DNA of 64,000 bases from Methylobacterium sp. E-045 (GCF_022829685.1 NZ_JAKSYE010000034.1:1-64000), one strand, 5' to 3'; numbered from the stretch's first letter, positions 41,829 through 51,732 are shown. The notes: generated by a model from the letters alone, not told the origin. Numbers and translations are program-made.

Positions 41829-44800
41829 ATGATGACCGACGGTTCTCCGCGCGCGTCGCTGGCGGTCCCGCCCGCCACGGACTTCGTCGGTCACCTGCGC
41901 TGGCTGGCCGAGACCCATGGGGAGGTCCCCGCCCTTCATTTCCTTGACGACCCGCAGCGGGGCGAGGTCACCGTCACCTACGCGGACCTCCACCGTCGGG
42001 CGGGGATCATCGCCGCGCGGCTTCGGCAATCGGCGCAGCCCGGCGACCGGGTCTGCCTCCTGCTCGATACCGGGCTCGACTACGTCGCGGGCTTCTTCGG
42101 CTGCCTCCGGGCCGGCCTCATCGCCGTCCCGGTCTTTCCGCCCGAGCCGCGTCGGGCGCAGCATCAGGCGCGCATCGCCGCCATCATCGGCGATGCCGAG
42201 CCGGCGCTGATCCTCATCCATCGCGACGACGCGGAGTCCGTTCACGCCATGCTCGCCATGGCAGGGCAAAGCAGCGCGGTGGTTCCGGTGGAGGACATCG
42301 CTTCGGACGATCCCGGCGCCGCGAGACACGCCGCCCCGCCCGAGGCGGCGCCGTCGCCGGACGACGTCGCTTTCCTGCAATACACGTCGGGCTCCACGGC
42401 CCTGCCGAAGGGCGTGATCGTCAGCCACGCCAACCTCGTCGCCAACGAGCGGCTGATCCGGCACGGCTTCGATTTCCGCCCGGACGACGTCATGGTCAGC
42501 TGGCTTCCGCTCTATCACGACATGGGCCTGATCGGCGGCATGCTGCAGCCGATCTATGCGGGCATCCTGGGCGTCCTGATGTCGCCCAAGCACTTCCTCG
42601 GCCGCCCGGCGCGCTGGCTGGAAGCCATCCACCGTCATCGCGGCACGGTAAGCGGCGGTCCCGATTTCGCGTTCCGCCTGTGCCAGGACAGGGTCGACGA
42701 AGAGACCGTCGCGCGGCTCGATCTGTCCAGCTGGCAGATCGCCTTCTCGGGCTCGGAGATGGTCCGGGCCACGACCATGGCCGATTTCGCCGAACGCTTC
42801 GCTCCCGCCGGTTTCGACGCCCGCGCGCTGAGGCCGTCCTACGGGCTGGCGGAGGCGACGCTCTTCCTTTCGGCCGGCACACGCGGCGAGGGCATGCGGT
42901 TCCTCGATCTCGATCCCGCAAGCCTCGCGGAAGGCCGCGCCGTCGCGGCGGCGGACGGCACCCGGCTGGTGGATTGCGGCTTCGAGCAGCCCGGGCATCC
43001 GATCCAAATCGCCGGTTCGGATGGGGAATCCCTGCCGGACGGGACCATCGGCGAGGTCATCGTCTCCGGTCCGAGCCTCGCCCAGGGCTATTGGCGCAAA
43101 CCGGACGCGACGGCGGCCGCCTTCGTCGAACGGCACGGCGTCCGCTGCCTGAGGACGGGTGATCTCGGCTTCCTGCATCGGGGGCGGCTCTTCCTCGTCG
43201 GGCGCGAGAAGGATCTCATCATCCTGCGTGGCCAGAACATCTATCCGCAGGACGTGGAGCGGGTGGTGGAGCAGGAGGTCGACATCCTGCGCCGGGGCCG
43301 CATCGCCGCCTTCTCCGTGGAACGCGACGGGCGCGAGGGCATCGGCGTGGCGGTGGAGGTGTCGCGCACCGCCCAGAAGCTTGCCGCGCCCGAGGCGATC
43401 GCCTCACTGGTCTCGGAGGCCGTCGCCGACGCCTTCCTTGAGACCGCGCGCGTCGTGGTCCTGCTCAATCCCGGCGGCCTGCCGCGCACATCCAGCGGGA
43501 AGATCCAGCGCGGCGCTACGCGGCGCGGATGGGAGACCGGCTCCCTCGACGCCTACGCGGTGATGGAGGACGGTCGGCGGATCGATGCGGAAGGCGCGCC
43601 GAAATCCGGTGAGGTCATGGCGCTGACCGGGCTGGACGCGCGCCTCGCCGCGATCTGGTCCGTCATCCTCGACCGACGCGGCCTGACCCGCGACAGCCAT
43701 TTCTTTGCCCTAGGCGGCAATTCCATCGCGGCCATCGGGATGCTCACCGAACTCCGTACGGCCATCGGTGTCGCGATCCCGCCGCAGACCCTGTTCGCGC
43801 ATCCCCGGCTCGGGGCTTTTGCCGATGCGGTCGGGGCGGAGATCGCGGCCGGTACGACGGCGCTCGTAATCGCTCCGGCCTCCCGTGACGGAGCGCTTCC
43901 CCTGTCGCTGGCGCAGGAGCGGCTCTGGTTCGAGGCCGAATTCGGCGATGACGAGCGCCACCATATCGCAGGTGGAATTCACCTCCACGGCGTCCTCGAC
44001 CGGAGCGCCCTGGATCGCAGCCTCGCTGCCCTCGTCGCACGGCACGAAGCCTTCCGCACCCGTCTGCGCCGCAGGCCCGACGGTCGAGCCGAGCAGGTGA
44101 TCGTGGCCGGCTGCGACGTCGGGTTGCCCGAGACCGATCTGACCGGGTTCGCCGCGCACGAACGCGAGGAGCGGTTCGCCATTCTCTGCCGCGAGACGGC
44201 GGAGCGCCCCTTCACCCTCGCCGGTGGCCCCCTCGCGCGCTTTGCCCTCGTCCGCCTCGGCGGCACTCATCACGTCCTCCTGGTGACCCTGCATCACATC
44301 GTGTCCGATGGCTGGTCCATGGGTGTGATCCTGCGGGAATGGCCGGCGCTCTACCGGGCGGAGGCGGAGGGCCTGCCCACCGATCTGCCCCCCCTCGCGA
44401 TCCAGCCGGCCGATATCGCCGCCTGGCAGGCGAGCGAACCCCGTGTCGATGCCATGGAGGCCGACCTCGCCTGGTGGCGCGAACGCCTCCGCGGTCCCGA
44501 GCCCGATCTGTCCCTCACCGATCGCCAGAGACGGGTCGGAGGCCCCGACCGCGTCCTCCGGCACGGTTTCGCGGTCGACGAGGGGGTGAGCCGTCGGATC
44601 GCGGCCCTGGCGGGGGAGACGGGCACGTCGCCCTTCACAATCCTGCTCGGCGCCTTCGCCCTCTTCCTGCATCGCTTTGGCGACACCCGGAGCCTGCGCA
44701 TCGCCATGCCCGTGGCAGGCCGCCACCTGCCGGGCGTCGAACACCTCGTCGGCGTGTTCGTGAACACGCTGGTGCTGCCGGTGTCGATCGACCCGGCATT

Positions 44801-47800
44801 GCCGGGACGCGACGTGCTTAGCCAGCTATGGACGTCGCTGACCGACGCCCTTGCCCATCAGGATCTGCCCTTCGAGCGACTGGTGGAGGCGCTGCAGCCG
44901 GAACGCGTTCCCGGCCGGGCGCCCCTCGCCCGCGTGATGATCAGCCAGCAGCCCGCGGCCCTGGGCGATCTTGGCACCGTCGCCGGCCTGACGCTCGAGG
45001 CATTCGGGCAGGATACCGGCACTCCCGCCTACGACCTCGTCCTGGAAGTGACGGAGAAGGACGGCGGCCTCTCGGCGACCTTCGCTTATTCCGAAGCCGT
45101 CTTCGATCCCACCACCATCGCCCGGTTCGAGCAGGGCTACCTCGCCCTGCTCGACGGCCTGACCGGCACCCCGGCCCATCGCATCGACGCGCTCGAACTC
45201 GTCTCGGCCTCGTCCCTGGCGGATCTGTCCTCGCCCTACGTGGATGGGATGCCGCTGTCGGAGGGGCTGGTGCCAGAGCTGATCGGCGCGGCGGCCTTGG
45301 CCGATCCCGAGGCACCGGCGGTGATCTGCGGTGCGCGCACCACCACGTTCGGCGAGCTCGACCGGGCCGCCAACCGCCTCGCCCACCGGCTGATCCGGGA
45401 GGGCGTCGGCCCCGAGGCCGTGGTCGGCGTGGCCCTGCCGCGCGGGCCGGACCAGATCGCCGCCTTCCTCGCCATCCTGAGGGCCGGGGGCGCGTTCCTG
45501 CCCCTCGACCCGGCGCAGCCACGGGCGCGTCTCGCCGCCCTCCTGCGCGATGCCGGCGCCCGCCTGCTCATGGTGCAGGGCAGCGCCCTCGACGGGCTGG
45601 CGCAAGAGGCCGGGATGCAAGAGTCCGGAATGGGAGAGGCCGGGATGGGGGAGGGGGCGACCCTGGACCCCTCCGCCCTCGACCTCTCGTCGGAGCCGGA
45701 CACTGCCCCGTCCCGCACGGCGCATCCGGAGCAGCTCGCCTATGTGATCTACACCTCCGGCTCCACCGGGACCCCCAAGGGCGTCGCCGTGGCGCATGGG
45801 CCGCTGGCCCGGCATGTCCGCGCCACGGGGGCCGTCTACGGCACGAGCCGGGAGACCCGCGAACTCCACGTCCTGTCGATGAGCTTCGACGGGGCGCAGG
45901 AGCGCTGGATGGTGCCCCTGGCCTTCGGCGGCTGCGTCGTGCTCAAGCCGGACGGCCTGTGGACTCCGCGCGAGGCGCTCGACGCCATGGAGCGTCATCG
46001 CGTGACCCATGCGGGGTTCCCCACCGCCTACATGCACCAGCTGGCGCTGGAGGCCGCCAGCGGCCCGCGCCCGAGCCGGCGCTCCTACGCGTTCGGCGGC
46101 GAGGCCCTGTCGCGGGAGAGCTTCGCGCTGATCGGCCGGGCGCTCGATCCGACGCTGCTGATCAACGGCTATGGCCCCACCGAGACGGTGATCTCGCCCC
46201 TGGTGTGGCGAGCGCGGGCCGGGGATGCGGTGGAGGGGGCCTATGCGCCGATTGGCCGGGCGGTGGGGGACCGGCGGGCCTACATCCTCGACGCGGCATT
46301 GCAGCCGGTGCCGGTGGGGGTCACCGGGGAGCTGCATCTGGGGGGCGACGGTCTGGCGCGGGGCTATCTCGGCCGGGCCGGGCAGACGGCGGACCGGTTC
46401 ATCCCCGACCCGTTCCCGGACCTGTCGGGTCGGGCCGGCGGCCGGCTCTACCGCACCGGTGACCTGGCGCGCTGGCGGGCGGACGGGACGGTGGAGTATC
46501 TCGGGCGGGCGGACGCGCAGGTGAAGCTGCGCGGGTTCCGGATCGAGCTCGGCGAGGTCGAGGCGGCGCTGCTGGCGCAGGAGACCGTGGCGGGAGCGGC
46601 GGCAGCTTTGCGGCAGGGTCCGGCGGGTCCGCAGCTGGTGGCCTATGCGGTGGCGGCGGCCGGGGCGGCCCTCGACGCGAGCGCGCTCCGGGCGGATCTG
46701 GCCCGGCGGTTGCCGGACTACATGGTGCCGAGCCGGATCGTGGCGCTGGATCGGTTGCCGCTGACGCCCAACGGCAAGCTCGACCGGGCGGCCCTGCCGG
46801 AGCCCGCGCCGCTGGCGGCGACGCCGAACGGCGCCTCGCGCCCGCTCACCCCCACCGAGACGGTGGTGGCCGACATCTGGGCCAAGGCGCTGGGCCTCCC
46901 CGCCATCCCACCGGACCTGAACTTCTTCGAGGCGGGGGCGAACTCGCTCACCGCCCTGCGCGTGCTTACCGCCCTCGGCGCGGCCTTCCCGGACCGCAGC
47001 CCGACCATCGCCGACATCTTCAACAACCAGAGCGTCGAGACCCTAGCCGCCGCGCTCACCGCCGACGCCGTAGGCACCGCGCAGGTGGTGCGCCTGCGGG
47101 CGACGGGCGACCGGCCCATGCTCTACTGCTTCCCCGGCCTGATGGTGAACACCCGCGAATACGCACCCCTGGTCCGCCGCCTCGGGCCGGACCAGCCGGT
47201 GACCGGCTTCGTCTGCTACTCGCTGACCGACGCCCGCAAGAGCGTGGTCTCGGTGGAGGACATCGCCGCGCGCTACGCGGAGATCATCGAGAGGGAGAGC
47301 GCCGGGCGCCCCTGCGCGATGCTCGGCTGGTCCTGGGGCGGCGTCCTCGCCTACGAGGCGGCGCGGATGCTGGGCTCGCGCATCGATCTCTCCTTCGTCG
47401 GCATGCTCGACGTCTGCGACATCGATGTGAGCTTCGCGGTCGGCGCCCTGCCGGTGCTGACGCCGGAGCATCGCCGCCGCCTTCAGGATGGCGTCGCGGT
47501 CTGGCTGGAGCGCTCGCCGATGCGGGCGGATTGGGAGGATCTGTTCCGGCGCATGGACCCGGAGCTCCACGAGCAGTTCCTCGCCTATGTGGCGGCCGCC
47601 TCCGACCCGCTGCCCCTCGACGGGCCCGGCGTCGGCAGCAAGGAATACGAACTCTGGACCTTCGTCGACAACACGCTGCTATACCGCCGCTACCGGGCGG
47701 AACGGTTCGATTGCCCGATCCGGGTCTGGCTCGCCGGCAAGTCGGTGGAGCGCGGCCTCAATCACGTGGATTGGGGCCGCTATTCGCGACGGGTGGAGCA

Positions 47801-47882
47801 GGTGACCGTGATCCCCGGCGTCACCCACCGCGAGATCGTGGATTCGGCGGCGTTCCACGACAGTTTCGCGGCCTCGCTGTGA
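41829..47882 (+). CDS. Hybrid FAAL-NRPS, one-module lipopeptide/siderophore synthetase
   Basis: A 2017-residue enzyme. Domain order: fatty acyl-AMP ligase (about 20-575; FLQYTSGSTALPKGVIVSHA, SWLPLYHDMGLIGG), carrier 1 (S632 in GGNS), condensation (about 690-1120; HHIVSDGWS near 825), adenylation (about 1150-1650; YTSGSTGTPKG, NGYGPTET, RTGDLARW, NGKLDR), carrier 2 (S1706 in GANS), and thioesterase (about 1760-2017; GWSWGG). It would load a fatty acid, condense it with one amino acid, and release the product. With the N-hydroxylase and MbtH, an acylated hydroxamate amino acid is expected. The adenylation pocket starts FDGAQE (Asp then acidic), consistent with a basic substrate but not a firm call. 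An unusual Gly-Met-rich insert lies between motifs A2 and A3. ATG 41829 and 41832 are adjacent. Confidence 0.92.
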   Translation: MMTDGSPRASLAVPPATDFVGHLRWLAETHGEVPALHFLDDPQRGEVTVTYADLHRRAGIIAARLRQSAQPGDRVCLLLDTGLDYVAGFFGCLRAGLIAVPVFPPEPRRAQHQARIAAIIGDAEPALILIHRDDAESVHAMLAMAGQSSAVVPVEDIASDDPGAARHAAPPEAAPSPDDVAFLQYTSGSTALPKGVIVSHANLVANERLIRHGFDFRPDDVMVSWLPLYHDMGLIGGMLQPIYAGILGVLMSPKHFLGRPARWLEAIHRHRGTVSGGPDFAFRLCQDRVDEETVARLDLSSWQIAFSGSEMVRATTMADFAERFAPAGFDARALRPSYGLAEATLFLSAGTRGEGMRFLDLDPASLAEGRAVAAADGTRLVDCGFEQPGHPIQIAGSDGESLPDGTIGEVIVSGPSLAQGYWRKPDATAAAFVERHGVRCLRTGDLGFLHRGRLFLVGREKDLIILRGQNIYPQDVERVVEQEVDILRRGRIAAFSVERDGREGIGVAVEVSRTAQKLAAPEAIASLVSEAVADAFLETARVVVLLNPGGLPRTSSGKIQRGATRRGWETGSLDAYAVMEDGRRIDAEGAPKSGEVMALTGLDARLAAIWSVILDRRGLTRDSHFFALGGNSIAAIGMLTELRTAIGVAIPPQTLFAHPRLGAFADAVGAEIAAGTTALVIAPASRDGALPLSLAQERLWFEAEFGDDERHHIAGGIHLHGVLDRSALDRSLAALVARHEAFRTRLRRRPDGRAEQVIVAGCDVGLPETDLTGFAAHEREERFAILCRETAERPFTLAGGPLARFALVRLGGTHHVLLVTLHHIVSDGWSMGVILREWPALYRAEAEGLPTDLPPLAIQPADIAAWQASEPRVDAMEADLAWWRERLRGPEPDLSLTDRQRRVGGPDRVLRHGFAVDEGVSRRIAALAGETGTSPFTILLGAFALFLHRFGDTRSLRIAMPVAGRHLPGVEHLVGVFVNTLVLPVSIDPALPGRDVLSQLWTSLTDALAHQDLPFERLVEALQPERVPGRAPLARVMISQQPAALGDLGTVAGLTLEAFGQDTGTPAYDLVLEVTEKDGGLSATFAYSEAVFDPTTIARFEQGYLALLDGLTGTPAHRIDALELVSASSLADLSSPYVDGMPLSEGLVPELIGAAALADPEAPAVICGARTTTFGELDRAANRLAHRLIREGVGPEAVVGVALPRGPDQIAAFLAILRAGGAFLPLDPAQPRARLAALLRDAGARLLMVQGSALDGLAQEAGMQESGMGEAGMGEGATLDPSALDLSSEPDTAPSRTAHPEQLAYVIYTSGSTGTPKGVAVAHGPLARHVRATGAVYGTSRETRELHVLSMSFDGAQERWMVPLAFGGCVVLKPDGLWTPREALDAMERHRVTHAGFPTAYMHQLALEAASGPRPSRRSYAFGGEALSRESFALIGRALDPTLLINGYGPTETVISPLVWRARAGDAVEGAYAPIGRAVGDRRAYILDAALQPVPVGVTGELHLGGDGLARGYLGRAGQTADRFIPDPFPDLSGRAGGRLYRTGDLARWRADGTVEYLGRADAQVKLRGFRIELGEVEAALLAQETVAGAAAALRQGPAGPQLVAYAVAAAGAALDASALRADLARRLPDYMVPSRIVALDRLPLTPNGKLDRAALPEPAPLAATPNGASRPLTPTETVVADIWAKALGLPAIPPDLNFFEAGANSLTALRVLTALGAAFPDRSPTIADIFNNQSVETLAAALTADAVGTAQVVRLRATGDRPMLYCFPGLMVNTREYAPLVRRLGPDQPVTGFVCYSLTDARKSVVSVEDIAARYAEIIERESAGRPCAMLGWSWGGVLAYEAARMLGSRIDLSFVGMLDVCDIDVSFAVGALPVLTPEHRRRLQDGVAVWLERSPMRADWEDLFRRMDPELHEQFLAYVAAASDPLPLDGPGVGSKEYELWTFVDNTLLYRRYRAERFDCPIRVWLAGKSVERGLNHVDWGRYSRRVEQVTVIPGVTHREIVDSAAFHDSFAASL

Positions 47883-47906
47883 GCGGACCGGGTTCCTCGG
47901 CCTGCA

Positions 47907-47936
47907 CCCCCTCTCCGCGCGGGCGGGGAGAGGGGG
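47907..47936. terminator. Bidirectional hairpin between convergent NRPS and GNAT genes
   Basis: CCCCCTCTCC and GGAGAGGGGG pair perfectly over 10 bp with a 10-nt loop. It is placed midway between two convergent stop codons 70 bp apart. There is no T-run, so it may be Rho-aided or simply a REP copy; its core matches repeats at 36.6 and 61.5 kb. Confidence 0.5.
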
Positions 47937-47953
47937 CGGTCGGTCCATCGACG

Positions 47954-48721
47954 TCAGATCGCGTCCGGGGCGAACACCATCAGGGTCGGGCTCGCCGTCT
48001 TGGTGAAGCCGAGGCCGGCATAGAGCCGCTCCACATGGCCGCCGGCCACGCATTGGAGCATCATCGTGTCCGCGCCGGCCTGCCGGGCGCTCGCCATCGC
48101 CGCCCGCGTGACCAGGGTGCCGAGGCCGCTCCCGCGTCGCGTCGCGAGGCTGCCGACATTGTAGAGCCCGGCAAGGGGGCCCGCCCGGTAGACCGAGGCG
48201 CAGGCCACCGGAACGCCGTCCGCGCTCACGGTGAGGTGCCGCGTCTCGACGCCCTCGACGGGCCGGGCGCTGCGCAGCACCGGCAGGAAGACCGTCTCGG
48301 CGATCTCGTTCATACCAGCGTCGTCGTAGAGGCCGCCGCAGACCGACAGGTAGCCCTCGCCGGGAGCCGCCGTCTCCTCCGTCGCGAGGGTCAGCCCCTC
48401 CGGCATGACCGGCCCCTGCGCTTCTCGGCAATCGCCCAGCATCCATCGGGTCGGGATGGCCGCCTGCAGGTCCGGATGGGCGCCGAGCGCGTCCCCGCCC
48501 TCGGTGACGAGGATGGCCGGGAGCCGGCCGCGCCGGGCGGAGGTCGCCCGGACCCAGGCGAGGTCGGTGGTCTCGACCCCGACGTTGAAACCCGGCTCGG
48601 GGATCGCGCTCGACCAGAGGTAGCGCCCGTCATCCGGGGCGGGTTCGATGTCCGAGACGTAGCAGCCCGCCTGCATCAGGCAGTGGGCATCCAGCATCTC
48701 GCGAAAATCGACATCGTTCAT
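47954..48721 (-). CDS. GNAT-family N-acyltransferase
   Basis: A 255-residue protein with a complete GNAT domain in the C-terminal half: ETRHLTVSADGVPVACASVY, the acyl-CoA pyrophosphate loop RRGSGLGTLVTRAAMASARQ, and ERLYAGLGFTKTASPTLMVF. The N-terminal half lacks the pyrophosphate loop and may be a degenerate second GNAT fold. In hydroxamate siderophore loci such enzymes acylate the N-hydroxyl amine, so it could finish the hydroxamate. A different amine substrate cannot be excluded. Convergent with the synthetase. Confidence 0.75.
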   Translation of the reverse strand: MNDVDFREMLDAHCLMQAGCYVSDIEPAPDDGRYLWSSAIPEPGFNVGVETTDLAWVRATSARRGRLPAILVTEGGDALGAHPDLQAAIPTRWMLGDCREAQGPVMPEGLTLATEETAAPGEGYLSVCGGLYDDAGMNEIAETVFLPVLRSARPVEGVETRHLTVSADGVPVACASVYRAGPLAGLYNVGSLATRRGSGLGTLVTRAAMASARQAGADTMMLQCVAGGHVERLYAGLGFTKTASPTLMVFAPDAI

Positions 48722-49207
48722 GCATTCTCCCGTCTCGGTTCGATGGCGGAAAGACCTGACGCGTTCTGTCCCTTGCCGGAATCAGATGCCGTTCGAGTGC
48801 TGATATGGGGGCTCGCCCGTTTTTGTCGACATGCGATCGGTCAATATTTTATCTTTGAAAATGTAACAATGAAAATCTGGGTCGAACGCCTCTGTAGACA
48901 GAGAGTCTTCGTGCCGATGCTTACGACAGGTGAAATTTTTAGCCTGCCTGTCACGGGCGTCGCGATTACGGCGCCGGGATCGCGGAAACAGGATCGACTT
49001 GTGCCGGGACGCGACATCACGGCGAAGAAAGCGTGGAAAGCATTCTTATGATGGCAGCTTTTCTATCAATGACAAATAATCGATCCGGTGTGCTTCGATG
49101 AAGTCAGTCACCGTGTTTTGCGTTGTATGTCCGTCCTCCCTCGGTTACGGCCAACAGCCGATCCGCGGCCGGACTTCGCGCCGTCCCGCCATCGTGGAGA
49201 ACATCCC
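48722..49207. promoter_or_regulatory. Intergenic region upstream of the siderophore-reductase operon
   Basis: About 485 bp with an AT-rich core (48840-48880: TTTTATCTTTGAAAATGT) in an otherwise GC-rich locus, typical of a regulated promoter. A frame reading from about 48744 to 49051 exists but shows no family features and an irregular composition, so it is not called. No firm iron-box palindrome was identified. Confidence 0.4.
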
Positions 49208-50284
49208 GTGACAGCCATGGCTTCCGAAGCCCGGGTGCGCCTCGCCGATGCCGGGCGATACATTGCGGACCTGTGCGAGCATTTCCTCGATCACGACATT
49301 CTCGTGCTTCACGAGCCGGGACGCGGCAGGGTCGAGTTCGACGTCGGTACCGGCACCCTCGTCGCCGCCGAAGGCCTGCTCGCGCTGAAGGCGGAGGCCA
49401 CCGACGAGACCTCCCTCGCCGTCGTCAAGTTCATGCTCGCCTCGCATCTCCAGGAGCTTCCCGGCGCCACGGACGCCTCCATCGTCTGGACCGGCGACGG
49501 CTGCGCGGACAAGACGATCCCGAGCCTGCGCGAAGTCACGGTCCGGCGTGTCGTCGATCTCACGCCGCATATGCGCCGGATCACGTTCGTCGGCACGGAT
49601 CTGGCGCGCTACGACGCGTTCGACATGCATGTGCACGTCATCATCCCGCCCGCCGGCCATGCGCCGCAATGGCCCGTGCCGGGAATCGACGGCATCCCGG
49701 TCTGGCCACAGGGGGAGGGCTCGCCCTCCATGCGCACCTACACAATCCGCCGCATCGATGTGGCGGCCGGTGAGATCGACATCGACTTCGTCATGCATCA
49801 CGACGCCGGCCCCGGCGCCTCCTTCGCCAAGCGCGCCAAGGCCGGGGACGTGGTCGCGCTGCTCGGCCCAGGGGGCCGCAGTGTCGGTGCGGCGGAGTGG
49901 TATTGTCTCGCCGCCGACGAGACCGGCCTGCCCGCCATCGGCCGCATCCTCGGGCGGCTGCCCGGCCATGTCGGCGGGATCGCGGTGATCGAGGTCGACG
50001 GGCCGGCCGACGAGCAGGCGCTCGACCGGCCGGATGGGGTGGAACTGCGCTGGCTCCACCGCAACGGCGCAGCGCCCGGCACGACGACGCTCCTGGCGGA
50101 TGCGGTCCGGGCGATCGCATTCCCTGACGATCGCACGGTCTTCGCCTGGGCAGGATCGGAATTCAATGCATTCAAGGCCCTGCGGGCTCATTGGCGCAAG
50201 ACCTGTGGCCTCACCCGTGACCAGCATCTCGCCGTGGCCTATTGGCGGCGCGGCGCCGACGAAGACGCCAAGGACGAGGATTGA
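49208..50284 (+). CDS. Siderophore-interacting protein (FAD-linked ferric-siderophore reductase)
   Basis: A 358-residue protein with two parts. The N-terminal 95 residues resemble DUF2218 (RVEFDVGTGTLVAAEGLLAL). They are followed by an SIP/ViuB-type FAD-binding barrel (LTPHMRRITFVGTDLARYDA, MRTYTIRRIDVAAGEIDIDF, HHDAGPGASFAKRAKAGDVV) and an NAD(P)H domain (AGSEFNAFKALRAHWRKTCG). It reduces ferric siderophores in the cytoplasm to free iron. GTG 49208 with GGAG upstream is taken as the start, with ATG 49217 as alternative. First gene of the export/uptake operon. Confidence 0.88.
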   Translation: MTAMASEARVRLADAGRYIADLCEHFLDHDILVLHEPGRGRVEFDVGTGTLVAAEGLLALKAEATDETSLAVVKFMLASHLQELPGATDASIVWTGDGCADKTIPSLREVTVRRVVDLTPHMRRITFVGTDLARYDAFDMHVHVIIPPAGHAPQWPVPGIDGIPVWPQGEGSPSMRTYTIRRIDVAAGEIDIDFVMHHDAGPGASFAKRAKAGDVVALLGPGGRSVGAAEWYCLAADETGLPAIGRILGRLPGHVGGIAVIEVDGPADEQALDRPDGVELRWLHRNGAAPGTTTLLADAVRAIAFPDDRTVFAWAGSEFNAFKALRAHWRKTCGLTRDQHLAVAYWRRGADEDAKDED

Positions 50285-50340
50285 AGCGTGAGCGCCAGGA
50301 GAGTCCTGTCAAAGAGCGTCATCCGGGGCGGCATGGCACC

Positions 50341-51630
50341 ATGATGCTCGACCTGTCTCCCTTGCGCGCGAGCCGGGGGTTCCGGCTGCTCTATGCGGCG
50401 CGGGCCGCCTCGTTCCTCGCCTTCGGTGTGCTTGGCGTCGCCGTGAGCCTTCAGATGTACGCGCTCACGTCCTCGTCGCTGCAGGTGGCGTTCCTCAACG
50501 CCGCTGTGGCCGCCTCGATGGGGCTGGCGCTCATCGTCGGTGGCTGGCTCGCCGACAGCTACGACCGGCGCGCGGTCATGGTCTGGTCGCGCACGGCCCA
50601 TCTCCTCACCATCCTGATCCTGATGGCCAACGCCGCCCTCGCCGAGCCGATGGTCTGGCCGATCTACGCGGCTGCCGTGGTGGGCGGCTCGACCTTCGGC
50701 TTCGGCATGCCGGCGATCATGGCCGCCACCCCGGCCCTCGTCGGGCGCGAGCACCTGTCGGGGGCCGCCGCGCTCACGGCGGTGGCGGCGCAGGCGGGCG
50801 CCATCGCCGGGCCGTTCCTCGCCGGGGCGATCACCGCCGGCGCCGGGCTCGTCGCGTGCTACGGCGTCGTCGCGCTCATCTCCGGCATCACCCCGATCGT
50901 GCTCGCCTTCCTGCCCCCCCTGCCGCCCCTGGCCGGGGCGTCGGCCGGGGCGCCTCTCCCCGTCCTCGCCGCCGACGAGGCCGGCTTCATGGGCGGCTTG
51001 CGCTACATCGCCCGCTCTCCCCTGGTCCTGAGCCTGCTCCTCGTCGATCTCGTCGCCCTGGTCTTCGCGGTGCCCTACGTGCTGCTGCCCGAACTCGCGA
51101 CGCACGGGCTCGGCGGAGGGCCCGACAGCATCGGCCTTCTCTATGCCGCCCCCTCGGTCGGCGCGCTCTTCGGCGCCCTGGCCTCGGGGCGCGCCGGCGC
51201 GAGCCCGTTCGCGGGCCGCTGGCTTCTCGCCTGCGTCGCGGTCTGGGCCTGCGCCTGCATCGTGCTGGGTTTCAGCGACGGCATGGTCCCGGCCCTGCTC
51301 TGCCTCGCGACGCTCGGCGCCGCCGCGAGCCTTGCCGGCATCCTGCGTGCGGCGCTGATCCAGCGAGCGACTCCGGACGCGATGCTCGGCCGGGTGTCGA
51401 GCCTGTGGGTGCTGGAGGAGACGATCGGCCCGGCGCTCGGCGGCATGCAGGCAGGCACCACGGCCCATCTCGCCTCGGCGCGGATCGCCATGGCGGCGGG
51501 CGGCGGCCTGTGCCTCGCCGCCACCGCCGCCATCGCGGCACTGACGCCCGCCCTTCGGGATGCGAGCCTCGCCCCGGAGGCGAAAAGCAAGGCCGACGAT
51601 CTCGCCCTGGCTGCCGTTAATGTCCGCTAG
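50341..51630 (+). CDS. MFS siderophore exporter (EntS-like)
   Basis: A 429-residue carrier with 12 helices. The N-terminal LRASRGFRLLYAARAASFLAFGVLGVAVSLQMY and GGWLADSYDRRAVMVWSRTA are the EntS/MFS_3 pattern of enterobactin exporters. Location between the reductase and the binding protein supports export of the local siderophore. Two adjacent ATG codons (50341/50344) are possible. The TAG stop is formed by the CTAG end of miniature element copy B. Confidence 0.85.
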   Translation: MMLDLSPLRASRGFRLLYAARAASFLAFGVLGVAVSLQMYALTSSSLQVAFLNAAVAASMGLALIVGGWLADSYDRRAVMVWSRTAHLLTILILMANAALAEPMVWPIYAAAVVGGSTFGFGMPAIMAATPALVGREHLSGAAALTAVAAQAGAIAGPFLAGAITAGAGLVACYGVVALISGITPIVLAFLPPLPPLAGASAGAPLPVLAADEAGFMGGLRYIARSPLVLSLLLVDLVALVFAVPYVLLPELATHGLGGGPDSIGLLYAAPSVGALFGALASGRAGASPFAGRWLLACVAVWACACIVLGFSDGMVPALLCLATLGAAASLAGILRAALIQRATPDAMLGRVSSLWVLEETIGPALGGMQAGTTAHLASARIAMAAGGGLCLAATAAIAALTPALRDASLAPEAKSKADDLALAAVNVR

Positions 51631-51732
51631 AGCGCACTCCGCCGAAGTGGATGCCGGTTCGGCGAAAAAGAGAGCGACACAACAAGGATCTAGAGGTGTG
51701 CCCCGACCCAACGTGGTCGGGCGCAGCTCTAG
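51627..51732 (+). repeat. CTAG-ended miniature element, copy B
   Basis: A 106-bp unit bounded by CTAGAGCGC and GCGCAGCTCTAG. It has the same CCGAAGTGGATGCCGGTTCG core and CCCGACC/GGTCGGG hairpin as copy A. It sits exactly between the exporter stop (supplied by its left CTAG) and the binding-protein signal peptide, and carries the presumed GTG start of that gene. Confidence 0.85.

Noticed and set aside
41820..46337. Long minus-strand frames opposite the NRPS
   Set aside because: They are reverse-frame by-products of high-GC coding DNA; the plus strand has complete FAAL, C, A and TE motifs.
48744..49051. A frame of about 100 codons upstream of the siderophore reductase
   Set aside because: No ribosome binding site or family pattern; it runs through the AT-rich promoter patch.
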